Assembly: GCA_905339275.1 (NCBI GenBank)
Contig: CAJPFK010000015.1
Location: 62,001-126,000 of the forward strand
Length of the DNA: 64,000 nt
Direction of reading: 5' to 3'
From: Methylophilaceae bacterium
GTDB lineage: Bacteria > Pseudomonadota > Gammaproteobacteria > Burkholderiales > Methylophilaceae
Positions 15,532 to 24,479 of the stretch are shown one piece after another; the first letter of the stretch is position 1, and the number at the start of each line of letters is the position of its first letter. Both the position numbers and the translations under genes were made by a program. The notes beneath the pieces are model-generated. The model saw only the letters and a list, made by a program, of their open reading frames with translations, ran no database searches and had not been told where the DNA came from.

Positions 15532-15846
15532 ATGAACGAACCTGATCTCTCAAAAGCGTTTCAACTGATAGAACCGGGGCCGGTTGTTTTGGTAACGACG
15601 GCACACAAGGAAAAAGCCAGCAGCATAACGATGAGCCGGCATATGGCAATGGAATTTACCCCTCAACTCGGCTGCATTGTCAGTCGGTGCGATTACAGCT
15701 TTGCTGCGTTACGCAGCAATAAGGCAATCACCGCTAACGTCTGCTTACCCCTGCGCTCCGGCCAGCGCCGCCACGCGGTTTCACCGCAGCCGGGCTTTGG
15801 GGTTAACATCATCAATAAATTCGAGGCACGCCATGCGCTTGACTGA
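15532..15846 (+). pseudogene. Truncated flavin reductase-like gene
   Basis: The first 65 or so codons resemble the flavin reductase at 12571: LSKAFQLIEPGPVVLVTTA, then an MEFTP-type strand and YSFAALRSNKA. Similarity stops at about 15730, where an attC-like sequence begins, and the remaining frame to 15846 has no family character. The split-barrel fold needs roughly 150 more residues, so the product is unlikely to work. The loss of the 3' part exactly at a recombination site suggests a deletion or mis-recombination during cassette rearrangement. Confidence 0.7.
15732..15808 (+). repeat. attC-like site 9
   Basis: CGCTAAC (15732-15738) and GTTAACA (15802-15808) each differ from the consensus cores by one base. 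TTACCCC pairs partly with GGGGTTAA, and further in CCGGC pairs with GCCGG. It starts where the flavin reductase similarity ends. Seventy-seven bp. Confidence 0.45.
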
Positions 15847-16417
15847 TCTCGGCCCGCTGCCGCTAACACTCATTGCTTCACTGGCCATCGCCCTCGTTCT
15901 GCTGACAATCCGCGTGTTTGTCATGCAGCGCGTGCAGCAGCGACGCCAGCGTGAAAACCGTCAAGAGACGGAGCGCCTGAAATCGCTGGTTGCCGCATAT
16001 CGTTCCCTCGCCGGGTCGTTCTCTCCCGCATTGGAGGAACATTCGTCGCAGATCGAGGAAACACTTGCTGAAATAGTGCTTTTTGGTTCGCTGCACCAGG
16101 TAGAACTCGCTGCCCGTTGCGCGGCCAATATCAAACGCGGCGAAGCCGTGGACTACCAACCGCTTATCGAGGAGTTGCGCTCCGACCTGCGCAAACAGCT
16201 CGGTCTCGAACCGATACCGGAAGACCTCATAGTACCCGCCTCCGGCCCTGGGCGCTCGTTGCGCTCACCCCGAGGCGAGGGTGAAGGTGGTAACCGCGAG
16301 GCACGAGCCTCTGGCGGAGGTGGAGGTGGGGCCGGAGGCGGCGGAGCAGCGGCAGGAGCCGGAGGCGGTATCGGCGCCGGCCTGATCGCAGGCAACGTGC
16401 TGAGCGACAGGGAGTAA
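15833..16417 (+). CDS. Membrane-anchored protein with glycine-rich tail
   Basis: A 195-residue protein with one N-terminal membrane helix (about residues 9-30), a soluble helical domain (QETERLKSLVAAYRSLAGSF, then VELAARCAANIKRGE and LRSDLRKQLGLEPIPED) and a low-complexity tail of glycine and alanine from about residue 155. The ATG at 15833 starts the membrane helix and follows GAGG; a longer frame reads back through the attC-like site and is rejected. Function is not known; similar proteins are found among cassette genes and accessory regions. Confidence 0.65.
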   Translation: MRLTDLGPLPLTLIASLAIALVLLTIRVFVMQRVQQRRQRENRQETERLKSLVAAYRSLAGSFSPALEEHSSQIEETLAEIVLFGSLHQVELAARCAANIKRGEAVDYQPLIEELRSDLRKQLGLEPIPEDLIVPASGPGRSLRSPRGEGEGGNREARASGGGGGGAGGGGAAAGAGGGIGAGLIAGNVLSDRE

Positions 16418-16419
16418 CC

Positions 16420-16479
16420 ATGAAGCACTTGTCGTCTGCGGTTATAGCGTTCCTTCTGCTGAATGCAGGTCTCGTTTAA
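16420..16479 (+). pseudogene. Possible truncated secreted-protein start (19 codons)
   Basis: An ATG directly after the previous stop opens a 19-codon frame, MKHLSSAVIAFLLLNAGLV, that reads like the beginning of a signal peptide and then stops. A GGGAG ribosome-binding stretch precedes it. It may be the 5' end of a lost gene; it could also be chance. Confidence 0.3.
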
Positions 16480-16771
16480 TCGCAACGGCGCTTCTGGCTA
16501 GCCTTTCGGCCCGGCCCGATTTCATCCCTTGCCTCAAACGCCAGCGTTTCCTGGCAGTTTGTTTGGCATGCATGCAATTCGAATGGGGCCAAGGCAGAGG
16601 GGCAGGCAGGCCATATCAAGGCTGCACCAGGCTTTACCCGCGCTTATGCAGCGCATCACGGAAAACGGATTTATCCTGGCAATTTGCACTCTAACCCATC
16701 ATTCCGGCTCGATCGCGTTTACGGTAGCCGGAACCAAATGTCAGCCCGAACACATATTCACAGGAGGACGC

Positions 16772-17866
16772 ATGATGACGCACCCGGCTCCAACGCAGGC
16801 ATCAAGGAATAATCGCACGATGAAAGCGGCTGTTTTTGCGGAACCCGGCCGTATTGTCCTGGAGGAAAAACCCATTCCCAGGGTGGGGCCGCGCGACGCG
16901 TTGCTGCGGGTGACGACCACCACCATCTGCGGCACCGATGTGCATATTCTCAAAGGGGAATACCCGGTAGCGCGCGGGCTGACGATAGGCCATGAACCGG
17001 TAGGCGTCATTGCGGAGCTCGGAGAAGCGGTTTCAGGGTATGAGGTCGGCCAGCGCGTGCTCGCCGGTGCGATCACGCCGTGCGGGCAGTGTCATCCCTG
17101 CCTCGACGGCCATCAGGCCCAGTGCGGCGGCAAGGCAATGGGCGGCTGGCGGCTCGGCAACACCATCGATGGTTGCCAGGCTGAGTACGTGCTGATTCCG
17201 GATGCCATGGCGAATCTGGCGCCGATTCCCGATCACCTGACCGACGAGCAGGTGCTGATGTGCCCGGACATCATGAGTACGGGCTTCGGCGGCGCGGAGA
17301 GCGGCCGGATCAGGATAGGCGATACCGTTGCCGTGTTTGCGCAGGGCCCCATCGGGCTTTGCGCCACGGTAGGCGCAAAGTTGATGGGCGCAACCCGGAT
17401 ATTTGCGGTGGATGCGCTACCCGAGCGGCTCGCCATGGCCCGCAGCCTGGGCGCCGATGTCACCATCAATTACAAGGAGCGCGATCCGGTTCAGGCGATT
17501 CTTGAGGCAACGGACGGCCGCGGGGTGGATGTGGCGATTGAAGCGCTCGGCACGCAGGCGACTTTCGAGAGCTGTTTGCGTGTGCTGAAGCCCGGCGGCG
17601 TGCTTTCGAGCCTGGGCGTCTATTCGGGCAAGCTCACGCTACCGCTCGATGCTTTCGCGGCAGGGCTGGGCGATCACAAAATCATCACGACCCTGTGCCC
17701 AGGAGGCAAGGAGCGCATGCGCAGATTGATGAACGTGCTGGCTTCAACACGGGCAGACTTGCGGCCGCTGGTCACCCACAGGTTTACGCTCGACCGGATT
17801 GAAGAAGCCTATGACCTGTTTGCCAGCCAGCGCGACGGTGTTCTCAAGGTGGCGATTACGCCATAA
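16772..17866 (+). CDS. Zinc-dependent alcohol dehydrogenase (MDR family)
   Basis: A 364-residue medium-chain dehydrogenase. The catalytic zinc ligands are in TTICGTDVH and GHEPVG (Cys, His, Glu), and a structural zinc lobe is present in TPCGQCHPCLDGHQAQCGG (four Cys). The Rossmann fold shows AQGPIGLCATVGAKLMGA, and the later EALGTQATFESC and GGVLSSLGVY are family motifs. It is related to secondary alcohol and isopropanol dehydrogenases. ATG 16772 follows a perfect AGGAGG; 16775 is a second ATG. No attC follows, so it may lie outside the cassette array although next to it. Confidence 0.88.
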   Translation: MMTHPAPTQASRNNRTMKAAVFAEPGRIVLEEKPIPRVGPRDALLRVTTTTICGTDVHILKGEYPVARGLTIGHEPVGVIAELGEAVSGYEVGQRVLAGAITPCGQCHPCLDGHQAQCGGKAMGGWRLGNTIDGCQAEYVLIPDAMANLAPIPDHLTDEQVLMCPDIMSTGFGGAESGRIRIGDTVAVFAQGPIGLCATVGAKLMGATRIFAVDALPERLAMARSLGADVTINYKERDPVQAILEATDGRGVDVAIEALGTQATFESCLRVLKPGGVLSSLGVYSGKLTLPLDAFAAGLGDHKIITTLCPGGKERMRRLMNVLASTRADLRPLVTHRFTLDRIEEAYDLFASQRDGVLKVAITP

Positions 17867-17982
17867 TGGCGGCTATGCGGGGCCAATGGCGGGTACCCGT
17901 CGCCCTATGCCGGCGCCCGGTAATGAAGTTGACGACCATTCAAACCAGCCAATGCCGCTATCAATAATTCAAGGAGGAATCC

Positions 17983-18177
17983 ATGCGTCTTTTTTTAGCC
18001 ATCTTTTTGCCATTCGTTGTCTTTTTCACAATCGGACGCCCCATTGCCGGCATCATTTGCCTCATCCTGCAAATTACCCTGATCGGCTGGCTGCCTGCCG
18101 CCATTTGGGCAGTGTATGCATTGGGCCAGTACAAAACCGACAAGAAAATCGAGAAAGCATTGGCTGGCAAAAACTGA
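17983..18177 (+). CDS. YqaE/Pmp3-family membrane peptide
   Basis: A 64-residue protein with two hydrophobic segments (residues 2-22 and 26-50) and a charged tail KTDKKIEKALAGKN. The pattern FLPFVVFFTIGRPIAGIICLILQITLIGWLPAAIWA is close to the YqaE/Pmp3 group of stress-linked membrane peptides, though the usual leading LPP motif is weaker. AAGGAGG lies about 9 bp upstream of the ATG, a strong ribosome-binding site. Stand-alone gene between the dehydrogenase and the opposing ntrX. Confidence 0.75.
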   Translation: MRLFLAIFLPFVVFFTIGRPIAGIICLILQITLIGWLPAAIWAVYALGQYKTDKKIEKALAGKN

Positions 18178-18282
18178 CTCGGCAACCGGGCAGAAGGCGA
18201 TGGGGGAAACTGCAAAAACAGGGGCAAGCATAATATCGGCGCCAGATAAAGACGCGCATCGCCCGCCGGGCGCACGAGAAAA

Positions 18283-19560
18283 TTACCTGGTCTTGATGCC
18301 AAGCTGCTTGAGCTTGCGATAGAGATGCGTACGCTCCAGCTCCACACTTTCGGCAATTTTGCTCATATTGCCCGAGGACTTGGCCAGATGATACTCAAAG
18401 TAGATACGCTCAAAATCATCGCGTGCATCCCGTAGCGGTTTATCCATATCCAGCTTGATTCCGCCATTGAGATAAGCGTTGCCATTGAGCAGCGGCTGCT
18501 CCACCGGTTCGAATTGCTGCAGCACGCGGTTGACATCTTCAAGTGAGATCTTCTCGCCCAGGCTGGTCTGCATCAGGTTGCGCACCGCGCTGTCGAGCTG
18601 GGCCAAATTACCCGGCCAACTGGCGTTTCTCAAGGCATTCAGCGCAGCAATATCGAACTCGCGATAGACTGCTTCATTGGTTTCCACCAGCAGCGTCGCC
18701 ATCGCACGCGCCAGGTCGGGGATGTCTTCCTGATGGTCCTCAAGGGAGGGTATCCGCAAGGTCGCAACTGAAAGCGCCTGCAACAGGTTGTTGTCGAACT
18801 GGTTTTCAGCCGCCAGCCGATTCAGCGCCCGGGTCGTGCTGCAGACCACCCTGACGGCATATTTCTCGGCTTTTGCCAGCAGCAGGAGCAAGCCTTTTTG
18901 TTCGGTTTTGGTCAAATCGGCGACTTCCGGAATGAACAGCAAGCCGCCGCGCACCTGCTCCAGGATATCGAGCGGCGCTTCTGTCAGCCGTTCCGACTCT
19001 TCAAGGATATGCCATGGCGTATCGGCAATGTGCAGGAATCTGGCACAAAGCTCGGCTCCGCAGCCTTTCGCGCCTATCAGCAATATGGGAGCGGTAATCA
19101 AGGACATCTGCTCGAGGCGTTGCCGCAGTTCGCTGATAACCGCACTCTTCCCGAGGCTGATCAGGCTGACATCGGACTTTGGCAATTGCTCACCGTGCTT
19201 GAGCGCAGCGTTGACCGTTTTCAGCAATCTTTGCAGCGCTATCGGCTTTTCCAGGAAATCGAAGGCGCCGATACGCGTTGCTTCCACTGCGGTGTCGATA
19301 GTGCCGTGGCCAGACATCATCACAACCGGCATGGTCAACTGGCCGCCGCTACCCCACTCCTTGAGCAAGGTAATGCCGTCGCAGTCCGGCATCCAGATAT
19401 CGAGCAGCACAAGGTCCGGGCGCATTTGCTGCCGCCAGTCCCTGGCCTCGGCAGCGTTTTCTGCAAGCCGGACCTGGTAGCCTTCATCCTGCAAAATATC
19501 CCTTAACAATTCACGAATGCCGATTTCGTCATCGACCACTAGCACTTGTCTTGCTGTCAT
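18283..19560 (-). CDS. ntrX: NtrX-type response regulator with degraded sigma-54 ATPase domain
   Basis: A 425-residue regulator paired with NtrY. The receiver domain (residues 1-120) is intact with phospho-acceptor Asp54 in LLDIWMPDCDG. The central AAA+ domain is not: the Walker A lysine is lost (LLIGAKGCGAE), the Walker B acidic pair is replaced (GGLLFIPEVADL), and the GAFTGA loop that contacts sigma-54 is absent. The C-terminal Fis-type helix-turn-helix (KIAESVELERTHLYRKLKQLG) is intact. It is therefore expected to bind DNA under phosphorylation control without activating sigma-54. Overlaps ntrY by 4 bp. Confidence 0.9.
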   Translation of the reverse strand: MTARQVLVVDDEIGIRELLRDILQDEGYQVRLAENAAEARDWRQQMRPDLVLLDIWMPDCDGITLLKEWGSGGQLTMPVVMMSGHGTIDTAVEATRIGAFDFLEKPIALQRLLKTVNAALKHGEQLPKSDVSLISLGKSAVISELRQRLEQMSLITAPILLIGAKGCGAELCARFLHIADTPWHILEESERLTEAPLDILEQVRGGLLFIPEVADLTKTEQKGLLLLLAKAEKYAVRVVCSTTRALNRLAAENQFDNNLLQALSVATLRIPSLEDHQEDIPDLARAMATLLVETNEAVYREFDIAALNALRNASWPGNLAQLDSAVRNLMQTSLGEKISLEDVNRVLQQFEPVEQPLLNGNAYLNGGIKLDMDKPLRDARDDFERIYFEYHLAKSSGNMSKIAESVELERTHLYRKLKQLGIKTR

Positions 19561-21710
19561 TGCGCCTGCTCCGTATTTTTACCTGCTGCAAACAAACTGA
19601 TGATGACACTTGCACCACCTTGCTCGTTATTCTCGATCCTGATCGCCCCCTTATGCTCTTCCACGATTTTTTTCACAATTGCCAAACCCAGCCCGGTTCC
19701 GTGACGCTTTGACGTAATGTAGGGCTCGAATGCCCGTGCCATCATTTCGGTCGGAAAACCGTCGCCATTATCCGAAACCGTCAACAGCACGCGCTCGTCC
19801 TGCTTTTTGGTCGTCAATGTGATCCTGGGTTCGGGCTTGCCTTCCAGGGCATCCTGCGCGTTCTGCAACAGATTATGGAGCACCTGCCGCAACATGGTAG
19901 CGTCTCCGCGTATGGTCGTTCTGCCCTTGCTCAATGATAGCCTGATATCACTGCCCGCGGACTCGTAGAGCGCCATGACTTCCTTAATCAAGCGATTGAG
20001 GTCGATCTCCGCCAGATTCAGCACCGGTGCCCTTGCGTACTCACTGAACTCGTTGACCATGGATTTCATCGCGCTTACCTGGCTGACGATGGTGTTTGCC
20101 GCGCGTTTGAGCAGGTCGCTATCTGCCGCATCCAGTTTCGGCGAGAGCTTGTGCTCCAACCGTTCTGCCGAGAGCTGGATTGGCGTCAGCGGGTTCTTGA
20201 TCTCATGCGCCAGGCGCCTTGCCACTTCGCCCCAGGCCGCATCGCGCTGGGCCTGCACCACCGTCGTCATGTCGTCGAACACCACGACATAACCACGATC
20301 GCTGCCGTTGGGCAGCCTGGTGCCGCGTATCAGGATGATTTGCTTGCCCGCGGCGCCGGTAATTTCCAGTTGTGTCTTGAATTCCCCGTTAACCGCATCC
20401 GTATTCCCATCCCCCCCATGATAATCAGCCAGTATCGCATTGACAAAGGTTCCCACCGCCGGATGCTCCTCACGCAATTCCTCAAGCGGACGGTTCACCC
20501 ATAGCTGCAGGTTGATCCCCAGAATATTGGCAGCAGCGAGATTGAATGTACGTAATCGCATCTGCTCATCCAGCGCCAGTACCCCCGATGAAAGATGGGC
20601 AAGGATGGTTTCCAGATAGGCGCGCGCCGCCTCGACCCGCGCACGGTTGCGTTCAGCAGCCTTTGTCGCATCGCCCAATTGACGTGTCATGCTGTTGAAA
20701 GACTGCACCAGAATACCCAGCTCATCCTTGCCATGGGCCGGCAGCATTTTGCTGTAATCCCCATGCGCAATCGCATCCGTGCCTTCCGCCAGCACGCTCA
20801 GCGGCGCCGATAATCTGCGACTGAGAACAAAGGCAATCGCTACTGCGGAAAGCATCGCCAGCATCAGGACCAGCGTCAGGGTCAGCGCAAACACCTGTTT
20901 CAATGATTCGCGGCTGAATGACAGCTCCTGGTAATCCTGGTAAACCTCCTGCACCGATTCCGCCGTCGCAGACAGCACTTTGGGCACCGGTTGCAACAGT
21001 TGCAGTATACGTGTCTCACCCGCCATGTCCTGCATGCTGACAGGCGCCAGTACGCGCAGGTAAAGGCCCTTGTCGGGAATCGGCTCTATCGTGCCGTAAA
21101 CATGATGACGTGCCTGCCGCAACTGGGAAACGGTCGGCATCTCCGGTAGAAAACTGGATGGGTCGTCACTGGAGAACGCCAGGATCCGGCCTTGCAATGT
21201 CAGCAGGACAGCATCCTGCACACCGCTTTTTTCACGCAGGTCGTTGAGCAAAGCAAAATGCGCCGTCGACGGCTGGAAAGCCAGGCCCAGGCTGATGGTC
21301 TGGCTTTTCTCCTCCAGGTCGGCCAGCATGATGTCCAACGTGCTCTGGCCAAGCCTCAAGCCGCCATCCAGCGCCGCCTCCACCTTGACGTTGAACCAGG
21401 ATTCGATCGAGCGCGTCAGGAAATTCACGGAAACCGCATACACAACCAGGCCGGGAATAATCGCCATCAATGCAAACGCGCCCAACAGCCTCAGCGTCAA
21501 ACGGCTGCCCATCACATGACGGCGCATCTGCTGGTAAAGACGCCAGAGCTGGACGCCGATCAGCAGCATCAATACCAGCGCCAGCATGATATTGAGCGCC
21601 AGCAGAACGGTGTAATTATCGCCGGATGCTGCGCTATTGGCACTGGCGCCCGACAGCATGTAGAGGAGAATTGCCCCGAGTATGGCGCTTGTGAAAACGA
21701 TATATCGCAT
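19557..21710 (-). CDS. ntrY: NtrY-type sensor histidine kinase
   Basis: A 717-residue membrane kinase. Order: two or three N-terminal membrane helices (residues 1-110), a periplasmic or extracytoplasmic sensing stretch, a further helix near 275-300, HAMP (LSRRLSAPLSVLAEGTDAI), PAS domain, HisKA with phospho-accepting His502 (RRLAHEIKNPLTPI), and the ATPase domain with DNGDGFP and GTGLGLAIVKKIVEEH. It should phosphorylate NtrX at Asp54. Known NtrYX systems respond to nitrogen or redox conditions; here the signal is not evident. Coupled by a 4-bp overlap to ntrX. Confidence 0.93.
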   Translation of the reverse strand: MRYIVFTSAILGAILLYMLSGASANSAASGDNYTVLLALNIMLALVLMLLIGVQLWRLYQQMRRHVMGSRLTLRLLGAFALMAIIPGLVVYAVSVNFLTRSIESWFNVKVEAALDGGLRLGQSTLDIMLADLEEKSQTISLGLAFQPSTAHFALLNDLREKSGVQDAVLLTLQGRILAFSSDDPSSFLPEMPTVSQLRQARHHVYGTIEPIPDKGLYLRVLAPVSMQDMAGETRILQLLQPVPKVLSATAESVQEVYQDYQELSFSRESLKQVFALTLTLVLMLAMLSAVAIAFVLSRRLSAPLSVLAEGTDAIAHGDYSKMLPAHGKDELGILVQSFNSMTRQLGDATKAAERNRARVEAARAYLETILAHLSSGVLALDEQMRLRTFNLAAANILGINLQLWVNRPLEELREEHPAVGTFVNAILADYHGGDGNTDAVNGEFKTQLEITGAAGKQIILIRGTRLPNGSDRGYVVVFDDMTTVVQAQRDAAWGEVARRLAHEIKNPLTPIQLSAERLEHKLSPKLDAADSDLLKRAANTIVSQVSAMKSMVNEFSEYARAPVLNLAEIDLNRLIKEVMALYESAGSDIRLSLSKGRTTIRGDATMLRQVLHNLLQNAQDALEGKPEPRITLTTKKQDERVLLTVSDNGDGFPTEMMARAFEPYITSKRHGTGLGLAIVKKIVEEHKGAIRIENNEQGGASVIISLFAAGKNTEQAQ

Positions 21711-21719
21711 GGATTGCGT

Positions 21720-22292
21720 CTAGAACGCCAATGCCGGCGTCCAGTTGAAGCGCTGGGAAACCATGTTCCAGGCATCGGAGCCGAGAGCATCCACCTGGAT
21801 CGGCTTGGGTAGCTTGGATTGGTCCAGCCTGATACGCAAAGCCGCCTGGTAGCTTTCATCCTTTTTCAGCAGGCTTTTATCAAAGACTTTCCAGCCGCGC
21901 AGGATCGAGAACTCCGCCTTGGCTTCCTGCAGGCTGGTGAAGGTCTGTTGATGGTTGTTGCGAATCAGCAGGTATTGCCTGGATAGCGCATGGTAACTGA
22001 ATGCCACATTGCTGGTCACCGTGACGATTTCATCATCGAACCAGTACTTGCGTGGGCTGGACAATTGAAATTCGATCAGGAAGTTCAATTGCACCCCCTT
22101 GTTCAGGGCATCCTCGGCTTCCTCACTGAGGTTCAGCTCGAAATCCGCATTCAACAGGTAGGATTCGTCTGTAGGAACCAGCTCTGCAGTCCTGATGTTG
22201 AGACCGCTATTAGCCGCCCAGACGGCGGAAGAAACAAGAATCAGACAGCATAGAACAATGACCGATGTATTAGTCTTTTTGTAGAAGCGCAT
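21720..22292 (-). CDS. DUF4390 protein
   Basis: A 190-residue protein with an N-terminal signal peptide (NTSVIVLCCLILVSSAVWA) and a beta-rich exported domain (LLNADFELNLSEEAEDAL, FDDEIVTVTSNVAFSYHALSRQYLL). This is the DUF4390 family, which in betaproteobacteria lies between rsmB and ntrY. The likely start is at 22292 (or 22304), overlapping the rsmB 3' end by 20-35 bp. Its position just before the kinase suggests a periplasmic partner of NtrY, but this is inference. Confidence 0.82.
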   Translation of the reverse strand: MRFYKKTNTSVIVLCCLILVSSAVWAANSGLNIRTAELVPTDESYLLNADFELNLSEEAEDALNKGVQLNFLIEFQLSSPRKYWFDDEIVTVTSNVAFSYHALSRQYLLIRNNHQQTFTSLQEAKAEFSILRGWKVFDKSLLKKDESYQAALRIRLDQSKLPKPIQVDALGSDAWNMVSQRFNWTPALAF

Positions 22293-23535
22293 AAAAGAAA
22301 CCATCGTGTTGTGCACAGGGAATAAGCTGTCCATGTTGTGGGTATATGAGTGGTAGCTGTTTCGCATCCGCCTGTTGTTCCAGGAACCGGTCGATTTGCT
22401 GTTGATTTTCCTCATGAAAAATCGAACATGTCGCGTAAAGCAATTTACCACCCTTTGCCAGCAGCCGCCACAATGCATGCAAAATCGCTGCTTGCTGCGC
22501 GGCAAACAAGGCAATATCCGACTCCCTGCGCAACCACTTGATATCGACATGGCGCCTTACCACGCCGGATGCGGTGCAGGGCACATCCGCCAGTATGCGG
22601 TCGAAAGGTCGCCCATCCCACCACCGGTCCGGCTCGGCTGCATCCCCGGCAAGCAGGCTTGCCTGCAAGCCGAGCCGGTCGAGATTCTGGGATACGCGCC
22701 GCAGACGCATTTCATCCGCATCCAGCGCTACCAGCTCGGCTGCGGCAGATTCCAGTATGTGCCCGGTTTTACCTCCCGGCGCGCAACAGGCATCCAGCAC
22801 GCGCATGCCATCGGCAACGTCCAGCAATCCGGCAGCGAACTGCGCGCCGTAATCCTGCACGGAAACAGCCCCCTCGAAGAAACCCGGCAGTTGATCGACC
22901 GGCAAGGGTTTATCCAGTATCACCGCCTGTTTGCCGTGCAGTTGATAGGCGATACCGTTCTCGTCGAGCATAGCGGCATATTCGGTGACACTCTGACGAT
23001 TCAGATTCACCCTGAGCGTCATCGGCGGATGCTGGTTCCCGGTTTCCAGCACAGCCTGCCACTGGTCCGGATATTGTTTCTTCAGCTTATTCACCCACCA
23101 TTGCGGATACGAATACCGCACGACATCGCTATCTGCAAGGCGTTGATCAATGGTGTCCCTGTTGCGCAGGAAATTACGCAAGACAGCATTGACCAGTCCC
23201 GCCGCCCACGGCTTCCTGAAATGCTTGGCTGCCTCGACCGCCTGATTGACGATGGTATGCGCCGATGCCCTGTCGTAATTCAACTGATACAACGCCACCA
23301 GGAGCAGGCAACGCACGCCTGTATCCGTCACCGGCCTTTCGACCAGCAGCGCCAGCAGAGCATCCAGCCTGCCATGGAATCGCAGCGTGCCATAGCTGAG
23401 ATCCTGCGCTACGGCACGCTGCTGCGAGGTGATATCGGGATGCGCCTGGAATGCCGCCTCAAGCGCAGAAGTGAGATTACGTCCGGCAAATACCTGGCCG
23501 ACCGCATGTGCGGCAAGTTGCTGGGCAATGTGCAT
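22270..23535 (-). CDS. rsmB: 16S rRNA (cytosine-967-C5)-methyltransferase
   Basis: The 421-residue protein has an N-terminal NusB-like RNA-binding domain and a C-terminal SAM-dependent methyltransferase. Motifs are VLDACCAPGGKTGHIL (SAM binding), DVPCTASGVVRRH and YATCSIFHEEN, the latter two containing the catalytic and assisting cysteines. Role: m5C modification of 16S rRNA. It lies in the conserved fmt-htpX-rsmB-ntrY order and its 3' end overlaps the DUF4390 start. Confidence 0.93.
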   Translation of the reverse strand: MHIAQQLAAHAVGQVFAGRNLTSALEAAFQAHPDITSQQRAVAQDLSYGTLRFHGRLDALLALLVERPVTDTGVRCLLLVALYQLNYDRASAHTIVNQAVEAAKHFRKPWAAGLVNAVLRNFLRNRDTIDQRLADSDVVRYSYPQWWVNKLKKQYPDQWQAVLETGNQHPPMTLRVNLNRQSVTEYAAMLDENGIAYQLHGKQAVILDKPLPVDQLPGFFEGAVSVQDYGAQFAAGLLDVADGMRVLDACCAPGGKTGHILESAAAELVALDADEMRLRRVSQNLDRLGLQASLLAGDAAEPDRWWDGRPFDRILADVPCTASGVVRRHVDIKWLRRESDIALFAAQQAAILHALWRLLAKGGKLLYATCSIFHEENQQQIDRFLEQQADAKQLPLIYPQHGQLIPCAQHDGFFYALLQKD

Positions 23536-23549
23536 CAGGGATGAATGGG

Positions 23550-24392
23550 CTAACTTGCCATCGCCATCAATCTGGCAATCCGCTCTTCCGTCTGAGGATG
23601 CGTACTGAACAAACCTTTCAGGCCTCCGGCGGACAACGGATTGATAATCATCATCTGCGCCGTTTCAGGATGCTGCTCGGCAGTATCCATCGGAATCTGA
23701 TGGGCATAATTATGAATTTTCTGCAGGGCGGAAGCCAATGCCTGCGGATCGCCGCTGATCTCGGCTCCGCCTTTGTCAGCGACAAATTCACGCGCGCGGG
23801 AAATCGCCATCTGGATCAGCATGGCCGCCATCGGCGCAAGAATCATGATCAGCAATCCCACCAGGGGATGCACGCCGCGCTCCCTGGCGCCGCCGGAGAA
23901 CAGCATGCCGAACTGGGCAATCGATGAAATCGCGCCGGCAATCGTTGCCGATATGGTCGAGATCAAGGTATCGCGGTGTTTGACATGGGCCAGTTCATGA
24001 GCCATCACGCCACGCAATTCACGCTCGGAGAGTATGCGCATGATACCGCTTGTCGCTGCCACGGCCGCATGTTCAGGGTCGCGCCCGGTAGCGAATGCAT
24101 TAGGCTGGGCCTCATCGATAATATATACCTTGGGCATCGGCAGATTGGCGTTCTGCGCCAGTTCGCGCACCATGTTGTAGAACTTGGGCGCGCTTTGCGC
24201 ATCCACTTCGCGCGCGTTGTACATCTTCAGCACGGCCTTATCCGAAAACCAGTAGGCATAGACATTCATCGCACCGGCAATAACCAGCGCAATCATCATG
24301 CCGCCGGCGCCGCCCAGGGCCGCACCCACCGCGCCAAACAGCACGACGATGCCGGCCATCAATATCGTTGTTTTGAACCAGTTTCCTAACAT
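23550..24392 (-). CDS. htpX: Membrane zinc protease HtpX
   Basis: The 280-residue protein has two N-terminal membrane helices (residues 8-26 and 31-50), the zinc motif HELAH at residues 132-136 in [17 protein letters not shown], and two further hydrophobic segments in the middle. The third ligand is expected in [15 protein letters not shown]. HtpX degrades misfolded inner-membrane proteins. Length and layout are normal. Located between rsmB and fmt. Confidence 0.94.
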   Translation of the reverse strand: MLGNWFKTTILMAGIVVLFGAVGAALGGAGGMMIALVIAGAMNVYAYWFSDKAVLKMYNAREVDAQSAPKFYNMVRELAQNANLPMPKVYIIDEAQPNAFATGRDPEHAAVAATSGIMRILSERELRGVMAHELAHVKHRDTLISTISATIAGAISSIAQFGMLFSGGARERGVHPLVGLLIMILAPMAAMLIQMAISRAREFVADKGGAEISGDPQALASALQKIHNYAHQIPMDTAEQHPETAQMMIINPLSAGGLKGLFSTHPQTEERIARLMAMAS

Positions 24393-24479
24393 TTCCAGAC
24401 CTTTCGCAAATATCTGACATCTTCAGTCATGCTGTTAGATAGTGTCATGATACATAAATTCAAGTGAATCCTGACGAAA

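Larger units (their letters stand above)
6559..15808 (+). mobile_element. Integron gene-cassette array without integrase (CALIN-like)
   Basis: About a dozen unrelated genes lie head-to-tail on the + strand. Each is followed by a short foldable site whose ends match, or nearly match, the attC inverse core RYYYAAC and core GTTRRRY; stop codons often fall inside the site and the next start follows the core by roughly 5-40 bp. Clear sites are at 7424-7483, 8077-8143, 8696-8753, 9522-9578 and 12481-12544; others are degenerate or partial. Base composition and codon use change from gene to gene. No IntI-type recombinase is in the window: the two tyrosine recombinases present are XerC and a phage-type integrase. 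Borders are approximate. Confidence 0.85.

Noticed and set aside
16153-16485. Proline-rich open frame on the - strand
   Set aside because: It mirrors the glycine/alanine-rich tail of the + strand gene and has no start signal or family match.
16480-16560. A further attC after the glycine-rich protein
   Set aside because: CTCAAACGCCAGCGTTT recalls a right arm, but no core with a matching left core or convincing stem was found.
16772-17866. Alcohol dehydrogenase as the last cassette
   Set aside because: No attC follows the gene, so membership in the array cannot be supported.
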